Shown here one piece after another: positions 53,754 through 61,921 of a DNA stretch of 64,000 nt (positions are counted from its first letter, which is position 1; each line of letters begins with the position of its first letter). Location: positions 371,045 to 435,044 of the forward strand of contig NZ_SLZG01000003.1 of NCBI RefSeq assembly GCF_004341625.1. The letters are read 5' to 3'. Source of the stretch: Rhizobium sp. BK376. Lineage in GTDB: Bacteria; Pseudomonadota; Alphaproteobacteria; Rhizobiales; Rhizobiaceae. The notes beneath the pieces were generated by a model, which searched no databases, had not been told where the DNA came from, and saw only the letters and a list, made by a program, of their open reading frames with translations. The translations under genes and the position numbers were made by a program.

Positions 53754-54629
53754 ATGACCGATACCCCGCCCGACGATGTGATCCGCCTCTGGCCCGAGGG
53801 GCCGCCGACCAGGCTGGAGGGCGTGGGGCCGGAAATCATCTTCAGCAAACCGGTCGGCACGGCCAGGTCCGCGACGATGCTGCGCAACGTGTCGGAGCCG
53901 ACGCTCAGCGTCTTCAGGCCGGAAAGGCCGAACGGCGTCGGCGTGATCGTCTGCCCCGGCGGCGGCTGGCGCATCCTGGCGATGGAGCACGAGGGGACTG
54001 ACGTCGCAAGCTGGCTGACGGCTGCGGGCTACACCGCCTTTCTGCTGAAATACCGGGTGCATGGCACGCCGGAAGCGCCTGAAGACTACGAAGCCTGGGA
54101 GCAGGCACTGATATCAGGCATCGACATGCCGCAGCGAGGGCGCAAGGCGCTGCGCGGCATGGACGAGGTGACGCCATACGGGATATTTGATGCTGCCCGG
54201 CAAGCCGCCGCTGACGACGGCCGCCGCGCCATCGCCATCGTGCGCGAACGGGCGGCAGAATGGGGGCTCTCGGCGGACAAGGTCGGCATGATCGGCTTCT
54301 CCGCCGGCGCGTTTCTGGTAACCGATGTGGCGCTCGATCCGCGCGCAGCCCCGCTCGCCTTCGCAGCACCGATCTATGGCGGCGAAACCCGGGGACGTCA
54401 GGTGCCTGAAGATGCCCCGCCGCTCTTCACCGTCGTCGCGCAGGACGACATCGTCGCCTACCGCATGGTCGAACGCCTCTATTCCGACTGGACCGACGCC
54501 GATCGCTCCGCCGAAATGCACATCTACCGCCGGGGCGAGCACGGCTTCGGCATGGCGAAGCAGGGGATGCCATCGGACGGATGGATCAATCTGTTTCGCG
54601 ATTGGCTGGCGGATTTGGGCTTGAGCTAA
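53754..54629 (+). CDS. Alpha/beta hydrolase (esterase-like)
   Basis: 291 residues. GVGVIVCPGGGWRIL is the oxyanion HGG-like region, IGFSAGAFLVT is the nucleophile elbow (Ser in GFSAG), and EHGFGMAKQGM supplies the catalytic His; Asp probably in VVAQDDIVAY. This is the dienelactone/BD-FAE-like esterase pattern. ATG at 53754 with GAGGAATTAGCC upstream. No obvious partner. Confidence 0.85.
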   Translation: MTDTPPDDVIRLWPEGPPTRLEGVGPEIIFSKPVGTARSATMLRNVSEPTLSVFRPERPNGVGVIVCPGGGWRILAMEHEGTDVASWLTAAGYTAFLLKYRVHGTPEAPEDYEAWEQALISGIDMPQRGRKALRGMDEVTPYGIFDAARQAAADDGRRAIAIVRERAAEWGLSADKVGMIGFSAGAFLVTDVALDPRAAPLAFAAPIYGGETRGRQVPEDAPPLFTVVAQDDIVAYRMVERLYSDWTDADRSAEMHIYRRGEHGFGMAKQGMPSDGWINLFRDWLADLGLS

Positions 54630-54835
54630 TCGTCAAGCAAGCCCCGTCGATATCTGCTCCCCCGTCAGAAGCGGTCACGCCACAGCCGCTGCGCCTGCTC
54701 AAGCCCCCAATTTCGGCTAAGCCCTACGTTGTATTTCTCATTTATTTAGGCGATGCTAATGTTGCGAGGGGTGGCTTAAACGTCGGGCAAGCCAATTCAG
54801 GCTCCGGAACGTAAGCCAATACATCGGGGGAGAAA

Positions 54836-56272
54836 ATGAAAGTCACACGTCGTACCGTGTCGCTCGGCGGCATTGCCTTGCTTGCTGCAACCTCGCTTTC
54901 ACCTGCACATGCCGTCGATGATCCGCTCGTCGATCCCTTCGAGGGGAGAAGCGATTTCTGGCTCGCCGTCGATGCGTATATCTACGGCTATCCGTTGGTA
55001 ACGATGGAGATGACGCGTCGGGTGGTGACCAACGTCCCCAAGGTCAAGGGTACGAAAGGGCCGATGGGGCAGATCATCAAGCTGCGTGAATATCCCGATG
55101 CATCGTTCAAGGATGTCACGGCGCCGAATGCGGATACGCTCTACACGACGGCATTCATCGATGTGGAGAAGGAACCCTGGGTCTTTTCGATCCCTGACAT
55201 GAAGGACCGGTATTTCCTGTTTCCCATGCTTGACGGATGGACCACGGTCTTCCAGGTGCCGGGCAAGAGAACGACGGGCGGCGGAGCGCAAACCTATGCG
55301 ATCACCGGTCCCGGATGGAAGGGCGAACTCCCCGACGGCGTCACGGAATACAAGTCGCCGACCAGCATCGTCTGGATACTCGGACGCATCTATTGCACCG
55401 GCACGCCGGAGGACTACAAGGAAGTCCACGCCTTGCAGGATGAATGCAAGCTCGTCCCGCTCAGCAGCTACGGCAAGGAGTGGCAACCGCCGCTCGGCAA
55501 GGTCGATCCCAAGATCGATATGAAGGCAGCGGTCCGCGACCAGGTCAACCGGATGAATGCGGTCGAATATTTCACGCTACTCGCTGAGCTTTTGAAGGCC
55601 AATCCGCCCTCTGACGCCGACGCCGACATGGTTGCCAGGATGGCAGAAATCGGGATCGTGCCGGGGCAGGATTTCGACAAGAGCAAGCTGGATGCGCATT
55701 TCATCAAGCGCATCCCCGAAATCGCATTCGGGCGCATCATGCTGCACTTCAAGGCAAGCGACGGCGACATCAAGGATGTTAACGGCTGGGGCTACACGAC
55801 CAAGACAGGCATCTACGGAACGGATTATGTGCAGCGGGCTCTGATTGCGGCCATCGGGCTTGGCGCCAACCGTCCCGAGGATGCCATCTATCCGACCTCG
55901 ACGAAATCGAAGGACAGAGTTCTCGCCCGCGCCTATCGCGGGTCGGAAAATTATATCCTGACCTTTCCCAAGGACCAGATGCCGCCCGTGCGGGGGTTCT
56001 GGTCGATAACGATGTATAACGACAAGTATTTCTTCGTCGAAAATCCGCTCAACCGCTATTCGATCAGTGCGCGGCAGGATCTGAAGGCCAATCCGGATGG
56101 TTCGGTCGACATATACATCCAGAACAAATCTCCCGGCGCCGACAAGGAATCCAACTGGCTGCCCGCACCAAAGGAAAAGTTCATCCTGATGATGCGGCTC
56201 TATTGGCCGGACGACAAATCGCCGTCGATCCTCGATGGATCATGGGTGATACCCTCAGTCACGAAGGCGTGA
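54836..56272 (+). CDS. Exported DUF1254/DUF1214 protein, third copy in window
   Basis: 478 residues. Signal peptide with a twin-arginine-like start (TRRTVSLGGIALLAAT), ending AHA. DUF1254: YIYGYPLVTMEMTRRV, NADTLYTTAFIDVEKEPW; DUF1214: FWSITMYNDKYFFVENPLNRY and NWLPAPKEKFILMMRLYWP. Same length and order as the island copy at 5867-7303, which shares YPLV, KEPW/KEPF and NWLPAP blocks, while the copy at 4326 is more distant. Function unknown; envelope. GGGGGAGAAA precedes the ATG. Confidence 0.88.
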   Translation: MKVTRRTVSLGGIALLAATSLSPAHAVDDPLVDPFEGRSDFWLAVDAYIYGYPLVTMEMTRRVVTNVPKVKGTKGPMGQIIKLREYPDASFKDVTAPNADTLYTTAFIDVEKEPWVFSIPDMKDRYFLFPMLDGWTTVFQVPGKRTTGGGAQTYAITGPGWKGELPDGVTEYKSPTSIVWILGRIYCTGTPEDYKEVHALQDECKLVPLSSYGKEWQPPLGKVDPKIDMKAAVRDQVNRMNAVEYFTLLAELLKANPPSDADADMVARMAEIGIVPGQDFDKSKLDAHFIKRIPEIAFGRIMLHFKASDGDIKDVNGWGYTTKTGIYGTDYVQRALIAAIGLGANRPEDAIYPTSTKSKDRVLARAYRGSENYILTFPKDQMPPVRGFWSITMYNDKYFFVENPLNRYSISARQDLKANPDGSVDIYIQNKSPGADKESNWLPAPKEKFILMMRLYWPDDKSPSILDGSWVIPSVTKA

Positions 56273-56332
56273 CAGCGGACCAAGAGATCGCAAGGGAGGG
56301 CCGGCCGGCATCCCTTGCGATGACGCCCGAGG

Positions 56333-56737
56333 TCAGTTCACGGGTGTGAGAACCGGAGCGCCCTTGTTCTTGAGCAGCACGACGACGAATTTCGCCGGCT
56401 TCGTCTTGCTCGCATTGCGGCCGACCACGTGAATGTCGGAAGGACCTTCGTAGTAGGTCTCCCCCGGCGACAGGGTGACTTCCTTTTCTCCCTTCACCTG
56501 CATCACGATCTGGCCTTCCAGAACGTAGACGAAGGCGTTGGCGTCATGCTTGTGGATGGGATCGGCGGCTCCCGGTCCATATTCGACCAATATCATCAGC
56601 CCCTCCTTGCCCGGATAGTTTGGCAGGTCCTTTTGCATGAGCGGCGTGACGTGGACTTCATTTTCGGCGGCAACCGCCAAGGTGCCGGGCAGGCAAAGTG
56701 CAGCCGACACAACGAGCCTTAACAAAGTTGAATTCAT
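56333..56737 (-). CDS. Exported cupin-domain protein
   Basis: 134 residues from the ATG at 56737 (AGGGACT upstream). Signal peptide (about 1-23, VAA-ENE). The single cupin has HKHDANAFVYVLEG (motif 1, H-x-H, E) and PGETYYEGPSDIHVVGRN (motif 2). Metal-dependent sugar or small-molecule binding or a dioxygenase-like enzyme of the periplasm. Convergent with the DUF1254 gene at 54836 (stops 60 bases apart). Confidence 0.85.
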   Translation of the reverse strand: MNSTLLRLVVSAALCLPGTLAVAAENEVHVTPLMQKDLPNYPGKEGLMILVEYGPGAADPIHKHDANAFVYVLEGQIVMQVKGEKEVTLSPGETYYEGPSDIHVVGRNASKTKPAKFVVVLLKNKGAPVLTPVN

Positions 56738-56780
56738 GGTCGTAGTCCCTGTGGTTGTTGATGAGAGCGGGGCACAGATT

Positions 56781-57497
56781 TCATAAATCCAGCAACGAAT
56801 CCCCGGGCGCGATGTGCGGCACCCGTTGCGAAGTCGAGCCGACGAAGGTGGTGGTTTCGGCAAGCGGCGCCCGGCCCGTGCGGATGTAGGGTTCCTTGAC
56901 GTCCTCGTAGCCGATCGACATGCCGCAGAAGAGCATGAGCCCTTCGGGCGGCGACAGGATCTCGGCAACGGTCTTGCGATAGACCGACCAGGCCATCTGG
57001 GTGCAGCTGTGCAACCCTTCGCCGCGCAGAAGCAGCATGACTGTTTGAAGATACATGCCGAGATCGGCCCATTGGGGGAAACCGAGATCGCGGCTGACGT
57101 AGCAGAACAGGGCGGCGGGCGCGCCAAAGCACTTCCAGTTCGCGGAAGCCGCTCTCTGGCTCGCCTCCCAGTCGCCATCGGCAATGCCGAGCGCGCTGTA
57201 GCGCTCATGACCGAAGGTGGACCGGCGTTCGCGATAGGGAGACTTCAGCGCGGACGGGTACATTTCATATTCCCGCTCGTCCCAGGGGTCCCCTGCGACC
57301 ACGCGTTTGCCGGCGCGCTTCTTCAGCTCGGCAAGCGGCGCGCCCGTCACCACATAGATGTTCCACGGCTGGATATTCGATCCGGACGGAGCCCAGGCAG
57401 CAGCGGAAAACACGCGCTCCAGCACCTCGCTCGGGACCTCCCGATCGACAAACCCACGCACCGCCCGCCGGCTTTTGACAGCCTCATACACGTCCAT
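56781..57497 (-). CDS. Nitroreductase family protein
   Basis: 238 residues from the ATG at 57497. FMN-binding nitroreductase fold: VKSRRAVRGFVDREVPSEVLERVFSAAAWAPSGSNIQPW at the start, GEGLHSCTQMAW in the middle and MSIGYEDVKEP near the end. Reduces nitroaromatics or quinones with NAD(P)H. It precedes the exported cupin gene on the same strand by 43 bases, so the two could be one transcript. Confidence 0.9.
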   Translation of the reverse strand: MDVYEAVKSRRAVRGFVDREVPSEVLERVFSAAAWAPSGSNIQPWNIYVVTGAPLAELKKRAGKRVVAGDPWDEREYEMYPSALKSPYRERRSTFGHERYSALGIADGDWEASQRAASANWKCFGAPAALFCYVSRDLGFPQWADLGMYLQTVMLLLRGEGLHSCTQMAWSVYRKTVAEILSPPEGLMLFCGMSIGYEDVKEPYIRTGRAPLAETTTFVGSTSQRVPHIAPGDSLLDL

Positions 57498-57916
57498 GAC
57501 CACTCGCCTTCTCTGCTATGCCCTTGGCAACCAGAAAGGTACCAAGCCGGGATAGGCGGACCAATTCTGCGGAGTGTTTGGCGAGGCACGACGTTTGATC
57601 AGGCGAAGGCATACGGAAGGTTAGGTGAAGTCATGCCGGCGCCGAGGTTAATTCGGGTTTAGCGGATGGATTCGGGGGTGTGCGTCTGGATGGCGAACCG
57701 GAGAAGACTTGCTGCGGTCTGCTCGTCGAACCGCCGCAAGGCGTCGCCGTCACCCTCTCATGGTTACTTCCGGCCGAAAGTGGCGAAATGATAATGCCGT
57801 TTAATTCCTTTCACCCATAAGACAATCATGTGACTCTAGGTGCAGAAATATTGACTCATTTCACCAATGACGCTCAATTGTTGAGGCCCGACTCAATCTA
57901 AGGTGACGTTGCTGCA
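57498..57916. other. Intergenic region with promoter of the ATPase-nuclease gene
   Basis: 419 bases between divergent genes, changing from high GC to visibly AT-rich after about 57780. No gene supported. Near-palindrome ACTTCCGGCCGAAAGT at 57766-57781. The promoter is listed separately. Confidence 0.5.
57851..57885 (+). promoter_or_regulatory. Candidate promoter and overlapping dyad of ATPase-nuclease gene
   Basis: TTGACT (57851-57856), 17-base spacer, TCAATT (57874-57879). A dyad CTCAA-TTG-TTGAG (57873-57885) overlaps the -10, 31 bases before the ATG. Reasonable for a regulated promoter; read by eye. Confidence 0.45.
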
Positions 57917-59959
57917 ATGAAGGAAATTCAACTACCGAGAGATGCCCTTCAGCGCGTTGATCTAGGAAAGGCATTTGCTGAGTACGATATAATTAGACGG
58001 TCAGCCGAGTTGTTCGTGTCGACGCCCGCAACACTTGCGGCGCTCAACAAATCTAACAATAGTTGTTTTTTTATTGGAAGGCGCGGCAGCGGAAAAACAG
58101 CTATTACAATAGAAATGGAGAGGAAGTCTCCACGCACGGTCACCATACTTCCTCAAATATTTGACCTAATCAAACTTCCGCTCGACGTCGCTGATTTTAA
58201 GGACACAAGGCAACGGCCATTCAAATCCCTCGTCTACGCGGTAGAAAGAGCGCTCCTCGGTGAATTAATAAAGCAATGGATTAAGGATAAAAAATTCGAC
58301 TATGGAAGCGCACCGGATGTCGTCCAAAAAGAGCGTACGCTCATCGAGAATTTGGACTTCGAAGAGCGGTTTCTCAATCTATGCGACGAGATTTTCCAAG
58401 CTTTTCAGTCGGACAACGAAAGACTATGGCTGCGACAAATTAAGAGACGAGACGAACTTTTTAGAGCGATACAAGTTTACGGCGACGATGCTAACTATCA
58501 CTATACCTTTCTTATTGATCGTCTCGATGAGTCGTGGGATGGGTCTGATACGGCGATTATTTGCCTGATGGCACTTATGCACGCGTCAGTGCGTCTCATT
58601 GCTAGCAATCCGTGCATTAAGCCATGTGTGTTTATTCGCGAAAATATTTACGATAGGATAAAAGCCGTCGACAATGAGTTTTCGAGGCTCGAGACGTCAG
58701 TAGTGTTTTTAGAGTGGACGGAAGCAAAGCTCGCTGAGTTCGTTGCACGACGTCTAGTTCACCCCTTCAATACAAAACCTAAGTTAGTCGATGCGTGGGG
58801 CTATTTCTTTCAAGAGGATAAGCCCGGTGACGCTATACAGCGCGTGATGGCATTGAGCCAACATCGACCGCGCGATGTGCTTATGTTGTGTGACTACGCA
58901 ATTAAATCAGCGATAAATGAAAACCATCAAAAAATACAAGATTCTGATCTTAGAGATGCTGAAAAGAGATACAGTACGAGTAGATTGAAGGATTTGGGGG
59001 ATGAGTATGCGGAAAATTATCCGAATATAAGCGTTATTATCGAGTATTTCTTTGGACTTGGCAATGAATTTACCATCTCTGCAATCGAGGATTTTATACA
59101 AAAACTATTACTTGAAGAAAAAATAAACAAGCATTGCAGTTCATGGTTCTACGATTATACCGTGCCGTTCAGATTTGTTGAGCTGTTTTATTCAATCGGA
59201 TTTCTGGGACTGAGGGGAAAGCGAGGAGTCGTTTACAAAGATACCGGCGCGGACGCTAACACCAAGCCGTTGATTGATCATGCGACCACCTTCGTTGTCC
59301 ACCCGACCTATTCTGCGGCCCTGAATCTTCGTCCGATTGTACTGAGTAATCTCTCAGAAGAAACAATACTACAGCATGAAGGAATTCTGGAGGACCTGCC
59401 TGATAGTTTTGGCTTGGACGAGTACAAGGAAACATTGAAAAAGACACTTGAAGATTTAAAGACTCTTCCCGTGGGAAGTGAGGGAGCAACTAGATTTGAA
59501 GATATCGTGGGCACGGTCATTAAGCTATGTTTTTTTAGGTACCTGACTAACGTGCAAGCAAAAGAGCGGACATACGACAGTTCTGTTATTAGGGACTGGA
59601 TTGCATCAAATAGAGCGCCAAGCGGGTTCTGGGAGATGATTAGGCAAAAGCATGGTGCAACGCAGGTAGTGTGGGAATGCAAGAACTACGAAGATCTTCA
59701 CTCTGATGATTTTCATCAGGTCCAGTACTATCTGAATAAAACTTCTGGCTACTTTGGGATAATCGCGTACCGAGGCGATAAGATAAAAGACAGCTATTTT
59801 AAGCACATATCGGCGATCGCAAATAAGAATGACAACGGCATAGTCATGCCGATCACTCAAAAGGATCTAGAGGTATTCCTTCGACAGGCAATTAAAGGCA
59901 CGTCGAAGGAGAACCACATTCAAGACAGATATGACAATATCATCAGAATGATCTCATAA
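57917..59959 (+). CDS. P-loop ATPase fused to PD-(D/E)XK nuclease-like domain (candidate defence protein)
   Basis: 680 residues. The N-terminal ATPase has Walker A G-R-R-G-S-G-K-T (54-61) and a Walker B-like FLIDRLDESWDG with LIDRLDE at 199-205, resembling the Sll1717-type P-loop ATPase group. A helical middle part follows. Residues ~525-625 fit a PD-(D/E)XK fold: Glu528 (RFEDIVG), Asp560 (RDWIASN) and Glu587-Cys-Lys589 (VVWECKN), then the alpha-helix DFHQVQYYLN. This pairing is typical of bacterial antiphage proteins, but I know of no described role for this exact gene. It is AT-rich, with codon use unlike its neighbours, so recently acquired. It stands alone. Confidence 0.75.
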   Translation: MKEIQLPRDALQRVDLGKAFAEYDIIRRSAELFVSTPATLAALNKSNNSCFFIGRRGSGKTAITIEMERKSPRTVTILPQIFDLIKLPLDVADFKDTRQRPFKSLVYAVERALLGELIKQWIKDKKFDYGSAPDVVQKERTLIENLDFEERFLNLCDEIFQAFQSDNERLWLRQIKRRDELFRAIQVYGDDANYHYTFLIDRLDESWDGSDTAIICLMALMHASVRLIASNPCIKPCVFIRENIYDRIKAVDNEFSRLETSVVFLEWTEAKLAEFVARRLVHPFNTKPKLVDAWGYFFQEDKPGDAIQRVMALSQHRPRDVLMLCDYAIKSAINENHQKIQDSDLRDAEKRYSTSRLKDLGDEYAENYPNISVIIEYFFGLGNEFTISAIEDFIQKLLLEEKINKHCSSWFYDYTVPFRFVELFYSIGFLGLRGKRGVVYKDTGADANTKPLIDHATTFVVHPTYSAALNLRPIVLSNLSEETILQHEGILEDLPDSFGLDEYKETLKKTLEDLKTLPVGSEGATRFEDIVGTVIKLCFFRYLTNVQAKERTYDSSVIRDWIASNRAPSGFWEMIRQKHGATQVVWECKNYEDLHSDDFHQVQYYLNKTSGYFGIIAYRGDKIKDSYFKHISAIANKNDNGIVMPITQKDLEVFLRQAIKGTSKENHIQDRYDNIIRMIS

Positions 59960-60117
59960 AGCAGTTGCGGCACGCAGGTGGGCGGAACCTAACTAGGTTT
60001 GAAGCAGCCGCACGAACCTGTCTTTATAGTGCGACGGTTCAGGTCGGCTAATGGTGAGGTCGCATTAGATCCAAAGCGGCCCTCGATATTCAATTGACGC
60101 CGCTGTTCTGGCGAGCC

Positions 60118-60143
60118 GGATAAGCGATAACAATCACTTATCC
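60118..60143. repeat. 26-base near-perfect palindrome
   Basis: Arms begin GGATAAG and end CTTATCC, with matching GAT/ATC further in; 20 or more of 26 positions pair. No T-run follows it. Lies 158 bases beyond the ATPase-nuclease stop. Confidence 0.6.
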
Positions 60144-60181
60144 TCCTCTACATCCCCACCCCCATCACCCATGCCTACAAT

Positions 60182-60236
60182 GCCCCCGCTTCCGTCGCCG
60201 GAGTGTTTCGCGAGACGTTCGCGGGCAGGCGGGGGC
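60182..60236. repeat. Long composite hairpin
   Basis: GCCCCCGC (60182-60189) pairs with GCGGGGGC (60229-60236), enclosing an inner CGCGA-GACGT-TCGCG hairpin (60210-60224). Stem base pairs are mostly G-C, so it should be very stable in RNA. Confidence 0.6.
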
Positions 60237-60468
60237 CGGCGCTTTCGTTTGATCCGTAACGTGCGGGAAGGGCGGAAGAGGTGAAAGTCGTGGGTAAGTA
60301 TCGGGTTACTGATGTCTGCCCTATCAAGCCTCCCCCGGGCAGCCGTGCCCGGTTCGGTTGAGCCGTGCAAGTGGCAGGATTTCCCGAAAGGAAATCGCGA
60401 ATGAAGCCATGCAGCGAGGCGAGGTGATCACCTGTAGGGGAGGGATGCCCCGAAAGAACGCCGAAGGC

Positions 60469-60522
60469 CACGCGAATGCGGAGCCACAGATTTATACAAA
60501 AATGAGGTTCCGCATTCGTGTG
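60469..60522. repeat. Inverted repeat with 14-base arms
   Basis: CACGCGAATGCGGA (60469-60482) and TCCGCATTCGTGTG (60509-60522) are reverse complements with one mismatch around a 26-base loop. The pattern is typical of dispersed rhizobial intergenic repeats. Confidence 0.6.
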
Positions 60523-60601
60523 GGCTCTCCGATCAATTGGAGCAACGCATGCGGCCGGATTGGCCGCGTGGATGATGGAGCATGTCCGGAAGGGGATGGC
60601 G

Positions 60602-60969
60602 ATGAAAAGCGAAGAGGAACGACGCCGGGAGATGGAGGAGGACAGGCGGCTCTTCATGCCCGGCCTTACCTATGGCGAGTACCGAAGGCTCACAGAGCGC
60701 GAGCAGCACCGCGCCTGTCAGAAGCTCACCAGCTCCCGGCCACCGTTCTCGGCTATTGGAAGAGCTGCAGCCTTTCCCCCTGTCGCCGCGCCAAGCGCTG
60801 CAAGGGGTTCCTGACGGAAGCGCAATATGAAGAGCGCTATCACCGTGCCTGTCCGCCCTGCGTCGGCAAGAGCGTGGAGCGCCATGCGGAAATCGTGAAG
60901 ACGCTCAATGCGCTGGTGGAGCGGGCGAAGGAACTGCAGCGGGCCAGGGAAGAAAAGGGCCGGAAATGA
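60602..60969 (+). pseudogene. Small cysteine-containing hypothetical gene, probably frameshifted
   Basis: Frame one starts with MKSEEERRREMEEDRRLFMP at 60602 (GGAAGGGG upstream) and looks natural to about residue 40 (LTEREQHRACQKL), then turns into Ala/Pro-rich, implausible sequence. One base to the left, a different frame continues with LPATVLGYWKSCSLSPCRRA, RCKGFLTEAQYEERYHRACP and ERHAEIVKTLNALVERAKEL to a stop at 60969. Joining the two through a one-base shift near 60714-60740 gives one coherent ~120-residue protein with four or more Cys. So a 1-base deletion or sequencing error is likely. Function unknown. Confidence 0.55.
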
Positions 60970-61036
60970 AAATCTGCGGTCAGCACCCGGACCGGACCCG
61001 GTACGGCGCAAGCCAGGCTAGCGCTGTGGGGGCGGC

Positions 61037-61738
61037 CTATCGCCCCGCCGCCTCGAAGGTCTCGCCGGCAGCGACGTCGGCCGCCAGCTTCACCACCCCT
61101 TGCGCCCCATCATGCGCGGCAAGCCAGCGGCTGACCTTGCAGGCCGCCTTGGCGTAGAGGTCGCGGGTCTGGGCGCTCTCCACCCAGGCGTCGCGGGTGG
61201 TCGGCATGTCTGCCTCCGGCTCGAGGATGCATCGGTCGGCAGTCCCTTCCGGTTTCAGGTAGCGCGGATCGTTGGAAATATTGACGGCAAGGCCCTCGTC
61301 GAACCATTGCGGAATGGCCTTGTTCCAGGTCTTCTCAAGCCCGAGCCGGCTGTGCAGCTCGATATGGGAAAGCTCGTGGGCGGCGATGACTGCGTTTTCG
61401 CCGCGCGGCGAGAGGAAGAGCGCCTTGTCGAGCAGCGCGATCCCATGCGATTTGCCGCCCATCGGGTCGTAGCAGGCATCGGTCTTGCAGATCAGGATGC
61501 GCGGATTGCCGTCGAGCGCGCCGTAAAATGTCTTCACCCGATCGCGCGCCTGCGCCACGATCGCCTGCGCGTCCTGGCGCTCCTGCGCCGTCATCGATTT
61601 TTCGAGATAGAGATTGCCGCCCATGTCGGCAAAGCCATAGCAGGAAGGGCAGGCGACGGCCGCAGCCGCCGGATAGGCAAAGGCGATTGCCGCAACCGCG
61701 GCGACAAGAAAGGCCACAAGGCCAAGAATCAGTCTCAT
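61037..61738 (-). CDS. Exported HExxH metallopeptidase-like protein
   Basis: 233 residues from the ATG at 61738 (GGAGGAGACATC upstream). Signal peptide (about 1-26). The zinc motif H-E-L-S-H in AAHELSHIELHSRLG is followed ~35 residues later by QWFDEGLAVNISND, the E of a gluzincin-type site. CPSCYGF and ICKTDACYDP supply cysteines. A periplasmic zinc protease or protease-like protein; substrate unknown. A region upstream of its start also encodes a DGC in the opposite direction. Confidence 0.82.
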   Translation of the reverse strand: MRLILGLVAFLVAAVAAIAFAYPAAAAVACPSCYGFADMGGNLYLEKSMTAQERQDAQAIVAQARDRVKTFYGALDGNPRILICKTDACYDPMGGKSHGIALLDKALFLSPRGENAVIAAHELSHIELHSRLGLEKTWNKAIPQWFDEGLAVNISNDPRYLKPEGTADRCILEPEADMPTTRDAWVESAQTRDLYAKAACKVSRWLAAHDGAQGVVKLAADVAAGETFEAAGR

Positions 61739-61921
61739 GATGTCTCCTCCACGCTCCCGGCGCACAGAGATAGGCGGCAGATTGTGGCAAGCTGGCGGCA
61801 AGGTGGCCGCCAGGCCTTTCAAGCGCATGAGCGGCAGAATTCTCCGGCAATCTCTAATTTATCATCCTACGATAACCCCATCGTAAGCTCTGCAGACCAC
61901 TATGGGCGCCAATCAACTATT

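Larger units (their letters stand above)
59960..60601. other. Structured non-coding stretch downstream of ATPase-nuclease gene
   Basis: 642 bases without a supported gene. It contains a near-perfect 26-base palindrome (60118-60143), a composite hairpin (60182-60236), a GATTTCC-N5-GGAAATC hairpin near 60380-60400, and a long inverted repeat (60469-60522). Open frames on the minus strand exist but are low-complexity and Pro/Arg-rich shadows. The region might be a set of dispersed rhizobial palindromes or a structured RNA; which, I cannot tell. Confidence 0.5.

Noticed and set aside
54630-54835. Possible leader or riboswitch before the third DUF1254 gene
   Set aside because: No conserved riboswitch pattern or strong hairpin could be seen.
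60134-60657. Minus-strand frames in the structured region
   Set aside because: Low-complexity Arg/Pro-rich translations with no ribosome site, produced by GC-rich hairpin sequence.
61100-61921. In-frame upstream extension of the diguanylate cyclase
   Set aside because: It lies antisense to the zinc protease gene, has no membrane or domain pattern, and a plausible ATG with TM1 follows at 61922.
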